Source: Onthophagus taurus (taxonomy: Eukaryota; Arthropoda; Insecta; Coleoptera; Scarabaeidae). Taken from it: 64,000 nt of DNA. The stretch spans positions 3,727,501 through 3,791,500 of the forward strand of contig NC_091970.1 of NCBI RefSeq assembly GCF_036711975.1, given 5' to 3'. The translations under genes and the position numbers were made by a program. Positions 46,127 to 57,987 of the stretch are shown piece by piece. The notes beneath the pieces were generated by a model. That model had not been told where the DNA came from and ran no database searches. It saw only the letters and a list, made by a program, of their open reading frames with translations. Positions within the stretch are counted from its first letter, which is position 1; each line of letters starts with the position of its first letter.

Positions 46127-49100
46127 CTAACTAAAATTAAAAATAGCTTTAAATATTTTTTTCGCTCTAGATTCCCCAACTATCTCTTTCTCTTTTTGTA
46201 GTTTATACAGTTTCCAATTTTCGTAGTGTTCTGTTCTTTTCGGTCTCCATTTAACCGAAGAAAACGATTTCTTAATCATCTAAAAAATAATAAGATAATG
46301 AATTAACTCATTATAAAATGGAAGAAATGAAAAGAAAGAAACCTTTGAAAAACCTTCGTTTTTATTTTGGTAAAAGTAATATGTAGTCCACATTACAAAT
46401 TGCAACATACAAATGCCCAAAATGCCCCAACCACATCCTGAAGCTACTTCCGGATATTCTAAACCACCGTACGTTAATTTTTGATTCGTTATAACGAAGT
46501 AGAAGAAAATAATGATTAAAAAACCCGGGGTTAAAATGCCCCAAGTTAATCTCCAGTACCAATGAACTTGTTTTGATACCATAAAATAAATGTCGTCGCA
46601 AATTGAGTTTAAACCTAAAAGACGAATTTTTATTGTTTATTTTTGATATAATACAAAGAGAGAAATGAAAATCTTACCGTAAATCCAAAAGACGCAGATC
46701 ACTTCAAACACGACCAAAACGAAAATAATGAATGTTCCGCCATAAAAATCGACCAAGTTTAAAATAAATTGGCCACCCTGTATATAATTTTAATTATTAC
46801 TTTATGCAGTAAAACCTCGATATAACGGACCATGTAACTAACTGAATTATTATGTGATTTTAACGTTTAACAATGTTGAAATTAGGTAAATTGACATAAA
46901 AAATTAATTTAATGACAGCCGAAAATGTTAGATGAACTTAAAAAGTTTTCTTTCCTCAAATTATTCGAAATAATACCCAACAACGCATATTTTCAAAGAA
47001 AACTCATATTGAAACAAAAATTAGTTTTGGTGGAAAAATGAAAAAGTTACGTTGAAATGTCAACAATGACAGGCGGCCATTTTGTTTTCTATCTCTCTGT
47101 CAATTAAGTTAAGATAACTTAGTCATGTTTGGAGTTAAATTAAAACATTTTTAATTTTTGATCCAATTAGTGAGGTTAGAATTAAAAAATGTTGCATCGC
47201 AAGAAAAAATTTATCCGTTATATCGAAGTTTATACTTCTATCTAAATTAGGAAATAAAGTCTTACAGGTGTAACATAAACCAATCCTATTAAAAATCCAA
47301 TTGTAGCTGTAAGTCCGGATACTTGCCACGATTTTAAGTTGGTTAACGATTCTGAAATGACGGTGTTAACCATAATTTGAAGCGCAACATTGGTACCAAC
47401 GCCGAGGATAAAGAGCATTCCAAAAAATAGGATTGCAAATAACCACGGGACGACATCAAATTTCGCAATTGCGTCGGGATAAGAGATAAAAGCCAAACCG
47501 TTTCCCCCGGAATTTATTACCGAATCGACGTTAACGTTCATTTCATACGCCAAATTACCTAAAATACCGAAAATGGTCGTCCCCGCCAGTAAAGACGTGA
47601 AAGTGTCCAATGTCGTTATGATCATAGCGTCTCGGTTTATGTTATGATCAAAATTGTTATACGAGGAGTAAATTACTATCGTCCCGAAACCGACTCCCAA
47701 AGAAAAAAAGCATTGGGATACCGCCGCATACCAAACCTAAAAAAAGTTAAACAACAAAAAGTTATTTTAACCAAAAAGTCCTTTATAGGCGATAAATCAA
47801 GGAAGTTTATTCACCAAAAATGACACAACCTCCTTTTGAAATGCTGTACTGTTGTTGTCATTGTGCCAGAAAAGTTTTCCCGGTTATATTATAAATGATT
47901 TATTACGAAACTATCAATTTAATAAGAATTTTTTTAAACTTACACTAGCATCTAATAATTTATCCCATTGCGGCCTAATAAAAAATAAAATTCCTTCTCC
48001 GGCTCCCGGTAGAGTGACAGCTCTTATCAATAAAGCGAGCATAATAACGTAGGGAAATAAAGCTAAAAAATAAGCGGCCTTTCCGGAACTCGAAACACCT
48101 TTACAGCTAACCATAAAAGTGATTATCCAAGAAACGAATAAACAAATTGTTAATCGCCAATCCGGGGTTCCCAAACCATCCGAAATATCATCCTTTTCTT
48201 TCAAAACTTCCATCCTAAAAAAATTTAATTTCAAACTCGATTTTTATTAACGTTCATTTTGGTAACCTAAAATAAAGTTCTGAAGAACTTATTGCAACAG
48301 AACCGTGAGCTGGAAGTGTAACGCTTTCGTTACTTTTAAAAGTGGCTGGGATGCAGGTCATATTTGCTAAATCCCATTCTGGGCGACACGTCGCCCAAGG
48401 CAACTCTCCCGTGAAAGAATTCACGAAGTAAAAAAGAATTATCGCCATCAAAGCGCAATAATAAGTTGAGACGCATATTGAACCTAAAAATTGACCATAT
48501 CCTATACCTAAAATAAAATAAAAAAAAAATTTAATGGAAAATGTATTGTATTATGAATTGAGTGCACGCATAAAGTGGGAAAGTGCTCTTTCGGCAAGTA
48601 GAAAGACCGAACATTAATCCCTTCGAGTTTTCGCTTAATCGATTCCAACCACCCAAGTTTCGTTTTCACCTTGTTATCGAAGCTAGGTTTTGTATAAACA
48701 TCAAACGTTAAAAAGGCTGTTAAATTAACCCAAATGGATGCAATATGCACTTAATTTTTAATTAATATGAACCAAAAAATATTTAATTAAAAATAAATTC
48801 TACTTTGTCATTATAGTTTCCGAGATATTACGATTTTTTATTATTATTGTTATAGATCATTAAAAAATATGAAAAACGAGTCCAAACTCGACATATCTAT
48901 CGGTTATAACAACCAAGTTAGCTTTGTTTTTATAAAATCAATATGGCCGAAAACAATACAGTAACAAATTGCGCCATCTATGTTTTAAAAGTGATTTTTT
49001 GATAGATATATGGTGTTACAACAAATTAGGTTAAAATTTGTTGATCTTTATGAAAGTCTTATTTATGACGTCATCTAAGTCTTTTTGAAGCAAACTTAAA

Positions 49101-50398
49101 AAAAGCCCTCTTAATAGACATATAAAAGCCTTTAATTTGATACTCAACAACCCATGTTTCAAATATAAATTAATTTTTAAGAAATGAAAAATGACAGTTA
49201 ACAATTAAGTTGCTTTGAGGTTGAATTGTATTTGTTTCTTAATCTACGTAAAAAGAGCTTCAATTTGATACCCAACAACCCATATTTTGCAACAAATGTA
49301 ATTTTTAAGAAATGACAGTTGACAGTTAAGTTGGTGCGTTTTCGTATTCAATTGCAATTGTTTTTTTTAAATACGCAAATAAGGTTTCGATTTGATATCC
49401 AACATCTTTTATTTCAAAAATTATTTAATTTTGAATAAATGACAATTGACAGTTAATTTGACATCCATCAACCCATAACTTCAAATCAAAATAACTTTTG
49501 TAGTTTTTAACCGAAACTCATCGTGTTTAGTAGACACATTTTAAAGGACGTTTCATTTTCTTTCGATTTTTCTTATAAAATATCAAAATAAAATTAATCA
49601 TTTAGTACCTTTTAAAGCCGGAGCTAAATTTCCAAAAACTTTAACGACGGAAGTACTTGAAAATTGACCCAAAGACATTTCCAAATAATACATTGGTCTC
49701 CCAACTACCAATAAAACGATTAAATAAGGTATAAGAAAAGCTCCGCCACCGTTTTCGTAAGCGGTAAACGGAAATCTCCAAACGTTTCCCAATCCAACCG
49801 ACATCGCAATACAAGACATCAAAAACTCCCAGCTATTATCCCACACTTTTCTTTCCTTTTTAATCGGGGCATTTTCAATTTTCTAAAAATTAATTTAAAA
49901 AAAATTAGAATTGTTATAAAATCGGTTTGCTCGTTTTTGATTCTTCCTGGGCATATTCTCGTAGGCAACTTTCTGGCAACCGAAACGCGATAAATCTCGT
50001 CGAAATCCGTTTCTTGTTGGCATCGTTTTTTCGTTTCTTTTTTTCGCGTGCTCTCTCGAGCCCCGGAACGGTTTTGCACGCGAGATTTCTGATTTATCGG
50101 TCCAATTATGCAAAATAACCTATCCGAGTATAAACAAAAATTGTACGTTACATTTAAATTACGTATCTTTCTCTCAAATCTAAAACTATAAACGACCTTG
50201 TTTTAAAGTATCAAATTACTTTGCACATAATATCATATTAAAGAGAATAAACAAATTTTCTTTTGTTTAATTTAAAACTTACCGTTGTATTATTTTCAAC
50301 ATTTTCAAAAGATGGGTTATCGAAGGCGTAAGACTAAAAATAATAAATTCACTAAAATTAATTTATTTAATTAATTAACTAACTTTTTTTTTAAACAT
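46127..50398 (-). CDS. SLC6 Na+-coupled amino acid transporter 1
   Basis: Exons (minus): 50398-50384 (tentative start), 50333-50283, 49882-49609, 48507-48267, 48214-47944, 47736-47266, 46777-46678, 46614-46343 and 46279-46127; 615 codons plus TAG. It is a LeuT-fold symporter of the insect nutrient amino acid transporter (NAAT) branch. Seen: [20 protein letters not shown] in TM1 with the Na+/substrate motif, [27 protein letters not shown], a glycosylated extracellular loop 2 with Cys pair ([10 protein letters not shown]...NMTCIP), [46 protein letters not shown] and 12 helices overall. The first exon (five codons, MFKKK, donor GTTAGT) is a guess; all others agree in phase. It is the most 3' of three tandem copies. 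Intron 46778-47265 is filled almost entirely by a pogo-like element. Confidence 0.87.
46807..47237. mobile_element. Pogo-like element inside an SLC6 intron
   Basis: The left end CAGTAAAACCTCGATATAAC and the right end, whose complement reads AAACTTCGATATAACGGA, form an inverted repeat. The interior contains the dispersed repeat (inverted copy, about 46960-47205). It makes up nearly the whole intron 46778-47265. Confidence 0.65.
48510..49600. repeat. Large SLC6 intron with ~125-bp tandem repeat
   Basis: This intron holds three eroded units near 49138, 49265 and 49395. Each contains TTTGATA.CCAACAACCCAT or a variant, followed by AAGAAATGACAGTTGACAGT-like sequence. The rest is AT-rich with no coding frame. 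Confidence 0.5.
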
Positions 50399-51190
50399 TT
50401 TTTTTGATAATGTTATTTAGTTTGAGTTTGTTGGGTAACTGACAGTTTTAAGTGTAAGCTTAAGGTATAATTTGCGTTGATCTCTCCCTACTACTTTAGA
50501 ACAATTCGAATTGGAGGAGTTATTAAAAAAATCGGCTACCTAAGAAATGATAAAACATTATTATTACGATAAAACGTCGGATTTTATTTCTAATTTAAAG
50601 TTAAATTTAAATTTTTTAAATGTGAGGTGTTTTATTTTAATTAATCATGAGTGGATTATGATTAAAAGGAAATTATTTAATTTCGAAAGTTGCGAAAAAA
50701 TGTGTGTTATAAACCCATAACGCTTTAACAATCGCGATTCTGGGTTAAATTATGTTGTAAAACGTTGTAAAAGCCGTCTAAAGGTAATCAAGTTTCGTTT
50801 TCCAGACTGCGACGGATTTTTTTTAGATTTTTATCTAAGTCCTAGCTGTAAAAAATGATTGTGGGTGATGATACGAATTTGAGAAAGAAAGAAATAAATA
50901 TTTATGTTTCAAAGTGCAAACTAACTTCAATAAAATCTTTTCGATTATGAAACCTAAGATCAATTATTATTTCAATTCATCATGAAAATGACGATAATTA
51001 CAGAGTATTTTCTAGTAAACAAGTAATATCGTGTTATAACCGCATTGGTTATGTAACAAAAAAAAATTTTGCTCGTAGGATGAAACGATTAATTCAACTA
51101 AAACTTGCTCAAGTTCAATAAAAATATATCTAGCGCTAAATAACAATTAAAACTAGAACTAACACTAGACCTAGAACTACAAAGTTTCAG
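50399..51190. other. Upstream region of SLC6 copy 1
   Basis: AT-rich, probably promoter and 5' UTR sequence of the first transporter. No coding exon was recognised. Confidence 0.4.
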
Positions 51191-51475
51191 GTTGAGCCTT
51201 GCGTTTAAAGACAAAAAAAAATTAACGAAAAATGAGTACTTCCGGTTTTCAAAATTTAAAGTTTTTTCATAGAAATTCTTAATCTCCATCAAATTTTCTT
51301 TAATACAAACCCAAACACGACTAAATTATCACCAAAAACAACCAAAATGTTAAAATAAAATTATTTTGACTTTGACATTTTAGGTTAATTTTAATAAAAA
51401 AATTATTTTTAAAGATAAATACGTCGTGTTTGAGCTCATTTTAAAGGATTTTTCACTCTTAATGCATTTGTAACG
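51190..51475 (-). repeat. Dispersed repeat, inverted copy of the 43.7-44.0 kb block
   Basis: It contains CCGGTTTTCAAAATTTAAAG (about 51242) and the AAACACGAC hairpin (51298-51460), both in reverse orientation to 43745-44016. The order of the two parts is swapped relative to that copy. Confidence 0.55.
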
Positions 51476-51595
51476 ATGAAAAATGAAAATAATAAAAAAT
51501 GATTTCGGCATTTTGGGCCGCCATTAAATTATTCTTTTTATATCAATTTACCTAATTTAGATGACGTTTCCTTTTTAACACTAGACCTACAACTA

Positions 51596-51999
51596 TACTC
51601 TGTTTTGAAACCAGGAGGAGTAAACGCGAAAGTCAGATTTACACTAGGAAAAATCACCAGAAAATATCACTAGATATTTTGGCGGTATTTAAATTAATAA
51701 TTATTATTATTTATTTATTTACTTATTATTGTATTTATTTTCGTTTGTTATCGTCAACACTAAACATACAAATTAACATTGAAGTTATGAGTGTATTTAT
51801 TTCAAAATATAATAAAGAAGGGTTTAAGAACACAAAATTTACAATAATGACGCGAAACTGTCGAATTGTCAATAACCTAACCTTCAAATTCAAAATTCAA
51901 AATTGCCTGTGTGTGAACCTTCCTCGCATTCAACCAATTACGTGCAAGGTCAATCTGGTGACAAATTTAAAATACTCCTCCTGGTTTAAAAACAGAGTA
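51596..51999. mobile_element. 404-bp TIR element, copy 1
   Basis: The inverted ends are TACTCTGTTTTGAAACCAGG and, as complement of the right end, TACTCTGTTTTTAAACCAGG, extending to 27 bases (through AGGAGTA). TA is duplicated outside. Open frame 51679-52002 is shared with copy 2 but runs through the TIR, so it is probably not a gene. Confidence 0.85.
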
Positions 52000-52001
52000 T
52001 A

Positions 52002-52555
52002 ATTGCCAAAGAAAACTTCAAGGTATAATTAATGTTTGTAAACAAAACTAACCTTACCTAACATTCCTTCACGCTATAATTGACATTACAAAAGAAAACT
52101 TCACGCTATAATTGCCATTACTAATTGCCAAAGAAAACTTCATGGTATAATTAATGTTTGTAAACAAAACTAACCTTACCACACATTCCTTCACGCTATA
52201 ATTGACATTACAAAAGAAAACTTCACGCTATAATTGCCATTACAAATTGCCAAAGAATACTTCATGGTATAATTAATGTTTGTAAACAAAACTAACCTTA
52301 CCTCACATTCCTTCACGCTATAATTGACATTACAAAAGAAAACTTCACGCTATAATTGCCATTACTAATTGCCAAAGAATACTTCATGGTATAATTAATG
52401 TTTGTAAACAAAACTAACCTTACCGAACATTCCTTCACGCTATAATTGACATTACAAAAGAAAACTTCACGCTATAATTGCCATTACTAATTGCCAAAGA
52501 ATACTTCATGGTATAATTAATGTTTGTAAACAAAACTAACCTTACCTAACATTCA
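52002..52555. repeat. Tandem array of ~120-bp units
   Basis: About 4.5 near-identical units. The phrase AATTGCCAAAGAA(A/T)ACTTCA recurs near 52002, 52123, 52245, 52367 and 52490, each followed by GGTATAATTAATGTTTGTAA and ACAAAACTAACCTTACC. The high identity suggests recent expansion. It lies between the two copies of the 404-bp TIR element. Confidence 0.9.
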
Positions 52556-52561
52556 GCGTCT

Positions 52562-53075
52562 GAAGACACAGGGCTAAACCCGAAACTTAAAAATATACAA
52601 CTTAGCGCTGAATAACAATTAAAACTAGAACTAACACTTGCACTAGAACTATACTCTGTTTTTAAACCAGGAGGAGTAAACACGAAAGTCAGATTTACAC
52701 TGGAAAAAATCACCAGAAAATATCACTAGATATTTTGGCGGTAAATTTAAATTAATAATTATTATTTATTTATTTACTTATTATTGTATTTATTTTCGTT
52801 TGTTATCGTCAACACTATACATACAAATTAACATTGAAGTTATGAGTGTATTTATTTCAAAATATAATAAAAAAGGGTTTAAGAACACAAAATATACAAT
52901 AATGACACGAAACTGTCGAATTATCAATTACCTAACCTTCAAATTCAAAATTAAAATTCAAAATTGCCTGTGTGTGAACCTTCCTCACATTCAACCAATC
53001 ACGTGCAAGGTCAATCTGGTGACAAATTTAAAATACTCCTCCTGGTTTAAAAACAGAGTATAGAAAGTTTCGGTT
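52562..53075. mobile_element. CTAGAACTAG MITE split by a TIR element
   Basis: The left half (GGCTAAACCCGAAACTT to CACTAGAAC) and the right half (GAAAGTTTCGGTTAA) are parts of one MITE of the 43.5-kb family. They are separated exactly at a TA by the 409-bp element at 52652-53060, giving a readable order of insertion. Confidence 0.7.
52652..53060. mobile_element. 409-bp TIR element, copy 2
   Basis: Perfect 27-bp inverted ends beginning TACTCTGTTTTTAAACCAGG, with TA on both sides (52650-52651 and 53061-53062). It is highly similar to copy 1. It has no transposase and is non-autonomous. The superfamily is unclear; TA targets fit Tc1/mariner or pogo. Confidence 0.88.
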
Positions 53076-53084
53076 AAAAATAAA

Positions 53085-53245
53085 ATGGCCGCCTGTCATT
53101 ATTGACATTTCAACGTAACTTTTTCATTTTTCCACCAAAACTAACATTCTTGGGTATCAATTCAAATAAATCCGACCTCCTCAATCCAAATTTAGTACTA
53201 AAAATTATAATTAATTACTAAAAAAAATCAAGACGGCTACTAATA
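53085..53245 (+). repeat. Dispersed ~350-bp repeat, partial copy
   Basis: It shares GACATTTCAACGTAAC, ATTCTTGGGTATCAATTC, AAATCCGACCTCC and AAGACGGCTACTAATA with 45640-45830 in the same order. Confidence 0.65.
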
Positions 53246-53702
53246 GGCTTTACGTCGGATGTAATGATTAACTCAACTAAAACTTTATAAACCTGAAACA
53301 AAATGTTTTATAAATTACTAACTCTCCCTTTATTTACTACATCGGAAACCGTTTCAATGAAATATAGTTATTAGAGTCCCCCTCGAGAGAAAATACAACG
53401 ACATAAAACGTTCCAAGGAGAGAATACTCGATAATATACGTCCTTAAAATTTATTAGTAACCCATATACAGGATGATTATTTTTATGAAAAAATAAAAAG
53501 GAAGGTGTGAAAGGATAAAATATCGCCTAATTCATTGAATAGAAATGATCTGTTGAGTATAAAAGCGTAAAATGGAACTTGAAAAGGATGAACTTGAAGA
53601 AAGCTTTTAAGCGCACCTGGTTAAGGTTATAAAGATAAAAAGGTGTAATTAAAAAAATTTATTTCATCGAAAATAAATTAATTAATATTTAGATAAATGT
53701 AA
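53246..53702. other. Intergenic, no supported gene
   Basis: AT-rich 3' flank of the second transporter. Confidence 0.4.
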
Positions 53703-56190
53703 TTAATAATATTTAACGCCAATTAAAATAAAAAGTTTTCGTTTAAACCCAGATATACGCGATTCCTTTCGTTTTAAAGCTAATTCTTCTTTGTAAAGTT
53801 TCCATTCTTGAGATTTCGCCGAATTAGCCGGGCCCCATTTTTCGTGGGATAAAGATTTTTTTATCACCTAATAAGGATTTATAAGTTTAATTAAAAATTT
53901 TAACTGATTCAATTTTCGCTTTACCTCTTTATAATCGAAATCGGAATTTTTATTATGACAAATATAATAACCCCACCAAATCGGGATGAATAAAACTCCC
54001 ACCGCGATTATCACCCAACCGAATGCTAAAATTTAAAAACAAATTAATTAAATTTAAATAAATAAAGTTGTTTTTAAAATCCTACCTATTGCCGAATCGG
54101 GAAATTGCTTGTTTTCGTGCGTCAATCGTTCCATCGTGACTACGAAATAAAAAAAGACGACGATTAAAATGATGGGATTCACGATGCCCCAGCTTAATCG
54201 CCAATAAAATCCCACTTTTCGTTTTAACATGAATTCGATGTCGTCGCAGAAATTTTCAAGTCCTTCAAATTGAAAAGTCTTCTTTAAAAAGACGTTATTA
54301 ATGTAGGAAAAAATAAAATTATTTACCATACCACCAAAATACGGATGTTGTCTCGAAAATTGTTAATATTAAAAATATCATTGTTCCACCAAAGAAATCG
54401 ACCAATGTAAAAATAAATTGACCACCCTAAAATTTAAAAGAAAAAAAAACTTTTTAACTTTAATTGAAAAAGAATTAAATCGTAATATTTTATATTGAAT
54501 AATAATTAAAACTAGAACTAACACTATACCTAGAAGTTTAAAATAAATTCGAATGTTTCTAGTTCTAGTAGGTATAGTGTTAGTTCTACAGAGTAACAGT
54601 GCAAGTGTATAACTAGAACTAACACTATACCTACAACTAAAATCATTCGGGTTAGCCGTCTTTAGAGACGTGCGGCGAACTTTTTACATTTTACGAGATT
54701 CATATTCAAAAACAGATGGCGCCATTCAAAGTAACATGCAATGTGACGTCATCGCGTAACTAAGCAACGTAATATGCGTTGACTGTATACATTTTTTTAA
54801 TTAAAACGTCAAATTTTTTTACTTACATTGGTTACGTAAACCAGACTAAATAAGAATCCAACAGTTATTGTTCCTAACGAAACCATCCAAGTTTTTAAAT
54901 GAGGAAAACTATCCATAATCACAGTAACAGCGACTCCTTGTAAAGCCACCATGCTTCCAATTCCCAATACAAACAACATAAAGAAGAATAAGATTGCGAA
55001 TAACCACGGAACCGCGTCGAATTTAGCAATCGCTTCTGGATAAGAAATAAAAGCTAATCCAGTTCCACCCGCGTTTATAACTTTCGAAACGTCCACATTT
55101 AATTTAAAAGCTAAATGGCCAAGAATACCGAATATCGTGGTCCCGGAAAGTAACGAAGTGCAAGTATCTAATAATGAAACGATTAAACAATCTCTGTAAA
55201 TGTTTTGTTTGAAGTTATTGTAAGATGAAAACATGGTGATTGTCCCAAAACCGACATTTAACGAAAAAAAACATTGAGTTACGGCCGCGTACCAAACTTG
55301 GGCCTCTAATAGTTTCTCCCATTTCGGTTCGATGAAATATAACATTCCAGTTCCGGCCCCTTGCAAAGTTACGGCGCGACCCAGTAGCGCGAACATTACC
55401 ACGTACGGAAAAATTGCCAAGAAATACGCCGCCTTTCCGGAACTTTTAATTCCATTTCGTATAATTACAAATAACACAAAGTACGAAAATATTAAACATA
55501 ACGTGAGTCGCCATTCCGGGACTCCTAATCCGGTGTAAATTTCATCCTTTTCTTTCAACACTTCGATTCTAAAGTATAATTCTGACGAACTTTTCGCGCT
55601 TTCGTTAGCTGTTACGTTTCCGTTTGATGGTATACAATTAATTCCTTGATTTGATAAATGTTCTTGCCACTCTTCGCGACATTTCGACCAAGGTAAATCA
55701 CTTGTAAAGGAATTTATTAAGTAGAAAAGTGTTAACGCCACTAAAGAACAATAATAAGTTGCCACCGCCATTGAACCCAACATTTGTCCATAACCAATTC
55801 CTAAAAATTAATTAATCTTAATGTTGTGAGATAATGATTTAAAAATAAACCTTTTAATATTGGGGCCATTTTATAAAAAGTCCTAACGTTCCCAAAACTT
55901 GTAAATTGCCCCAAACACATCTCCAAATAATACATGGGGCGCCCGACAAGCAACAAAACAATTAAATACGGAATAAGAAAAGCCCCCCCTCCGTTTTGAT
56001 ACGCTGTAAACGGAAACCTCCAAATATTTCCCAACCCAACCGACATCGCAATACAAGACATCAAAAATTCGACTCCTTTCCCCCAAGTGTCTCTCGATGG
56101 AGCCTCAACATCGTCCTTTTTCTTCTCATCGCCATCGATTGTAATATTACCGTTACAATCGTTATTTTCGATTACCCTTAGCTCACTCAT
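53703..56190 (-). CDS. SLC6 Na+-coupled amino acid transporter 2
   Basis: Six exons: 56190-55851, 55800-54827, 54426-54327, 54262-54086, 54025-53925 and 53867-53703, 618 codons plus TAA. Seen: [47 protein letters not shown], loop 2 Cys pair with N-glycosylation sites (NVTANES), [60 protein letters not shown] in TM11 and a basic C-terminus. The insect NAAT-type SLC6 role, Na+-driven amino acid uptake in gut or other epithelia, is inferred from the family. The second exon (974 bases) equals the sum of the five corresponding exons of copy 3 (232+271+104+190+177), so this copy has lost the introns there. Confidence 0.92.
54490..54675. mobile_element. CTAGAACTAG palindromic MITE in an SLC6 intron
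   Basis: AACTAGAACTAACACTATAC occurs in direct and inverted orientation, ending in CATTCGGGTTAGCCG. Same family as 43478-43738. Confidence 0.65.
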
Positions 56191-57987
56191 CTAAAAGAAA
56201 AATTTATAATAAAGAAATTAAGAAAATCGAAAACTTACTTAAAATACAATAAAAACTGTTCTTGTTGACTTGTCAGTATGTTATTAACTGCGCCCAATTT
56301 AGATAACAAACACACGTAAATTCTTTAAAAGAAAAATTAGGTGGAAAAGATAAAATGTTACGAGCAACCGTGAAGTTGCGAAAGTGAGCGTAATAATAAT
56401 ATGAATCTCATTGTAAATAAACGGGGTACATTTATAGACGTTTTGAGGTGTACGAGGAGAAAAAAATGGAAAATTTCATTGTCAAACCGCAATATAACCG
56501 CAATAATACGCCGATTATACAATGCAATAAAAGAGAAAGACAGATGTTTATTTAATTTTATTATTACAAAATTATTTTTATTTTTTCGTTTATGTAAAGT
56601 GTTGTAATAGTGCAGAAATTGAATTCATTGAGTTAATAAGCACATTTTAAACACTGAAAATTCTTAGAATTAAGGTTGGGGTGTACTTAAACTGTGATTT
56701 TTTTCTGCTAAAGACAGACGTGCTCCCCGCCAGAGCAATTTTGTGCACTTCTTTCAATAGTATAGCTGCCTAAATCCCCAAAGAACATGCCTATTCATCA
56801 AATGATTGGTACCCGTGCCTTAATCGTCAATAACAATTCATTTAAATTCTATGATAGCAAAGTCCAAAACAAGAATAAATGCGAAATCAAAAAGAACTGA
56901 ATAGAAATAATTGTGAAGTCGATTATAAAAAGATATAACTGACTGATATTAGTTAGACCTAAATCACTATTTATACTTTTAATCCCTTTCCAGATCTAGT
57001 TGTGCAAAGGTCCTCCTAAAGGTCCTGAGAAAGTCGAGCCACTGGAAGTCTGGTCTGGCTCCCAGAAGAACTATCCTTCCATTAATTGTGTCATCTCGAT
57101 TTTAAAGTGTTGTTCCATTTATATAAGTCTTTGTCATTATCTTCTTTATAATAAGAAGCAGAATTAGAAGAAACTCTGTGACTGGGGAACGATATGAATG
57201 AAAGTTCGAATTCCATAACCCGAAGAAAACAACAATAGCCTCACTTTTTAACCTGTCAATTTTAAATTTTTTGGAGTTTTAAGAAAATCAAAGTAATTTT
57301 TAAAAATAAAAACGAAGATAGGTAAGTGGATTGATTCTATTAATTTTAAATCGTTCAATCATTCATTCATTTTTTAAATGAATTTTGATTTTTTAAAATC
57401 ATAAAAGAATTCGTTGACTTAAACTCGCCCCATCTAGCGTTAACCACCCGTAATAAATTAAGTTTGACGTTTCAAACCCTCCGCTTAAATTTTTTAATTT
57501 CCTAAAGAAAGGGTGAAAAGGAACCAGTTAAACACGTTTTTAAACACGCAACCCGTTTATTTAATGTTATTTTAGGTCCCACGAAAAGATTTTCCGAAAT
57601 TAATCGGTGTTTGAAGAATATAATCTAACTTTTTAAACCATGAAGATTTTAAGAATATCATAGACATTTCTCAAAATAAAAACGAGGTAAGTGAGAGATC
57701 TTATTTACATTACACAATGCATTCGATTTCTATAAAAATGATATTTACGCGTAATAAATTGTCGAAAGAATAATATTTTCTAAAAGGTGACTCGTTTATT
57801 ACATGATTCCCCTTTTGAAAGTTGCGCCGCGATTTATTGGGTCTATATATTTAAGTAATTTGTTTGTAACTATGAGTTTATTTAATTTTGGGTTATAAAA
57901 GTTTATTGGAGGATAAAGTTATCTTTTGGTTTATGAGGGGCGATAAAAAATGCATTTATTTAGAAATAATATATTGATTTATTAAAT
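56191..57987. other. Region between SLC6 copies 2 and 3
   Basis: Promoter side of copy 2 and 3' flank of copy 3. A slightly GC-richer part at 56690-57080 has no coding frame. No repeats were recognised. Confidence 0.4.

Noticed and set aside
51679-53063. Repeated open frames (MSVFISKYNK...) in both TIR elements
   Set aside because: The frames run into the terminal inverted repeat and have no transposase motifs. Their similarity is explained by recent element copying.
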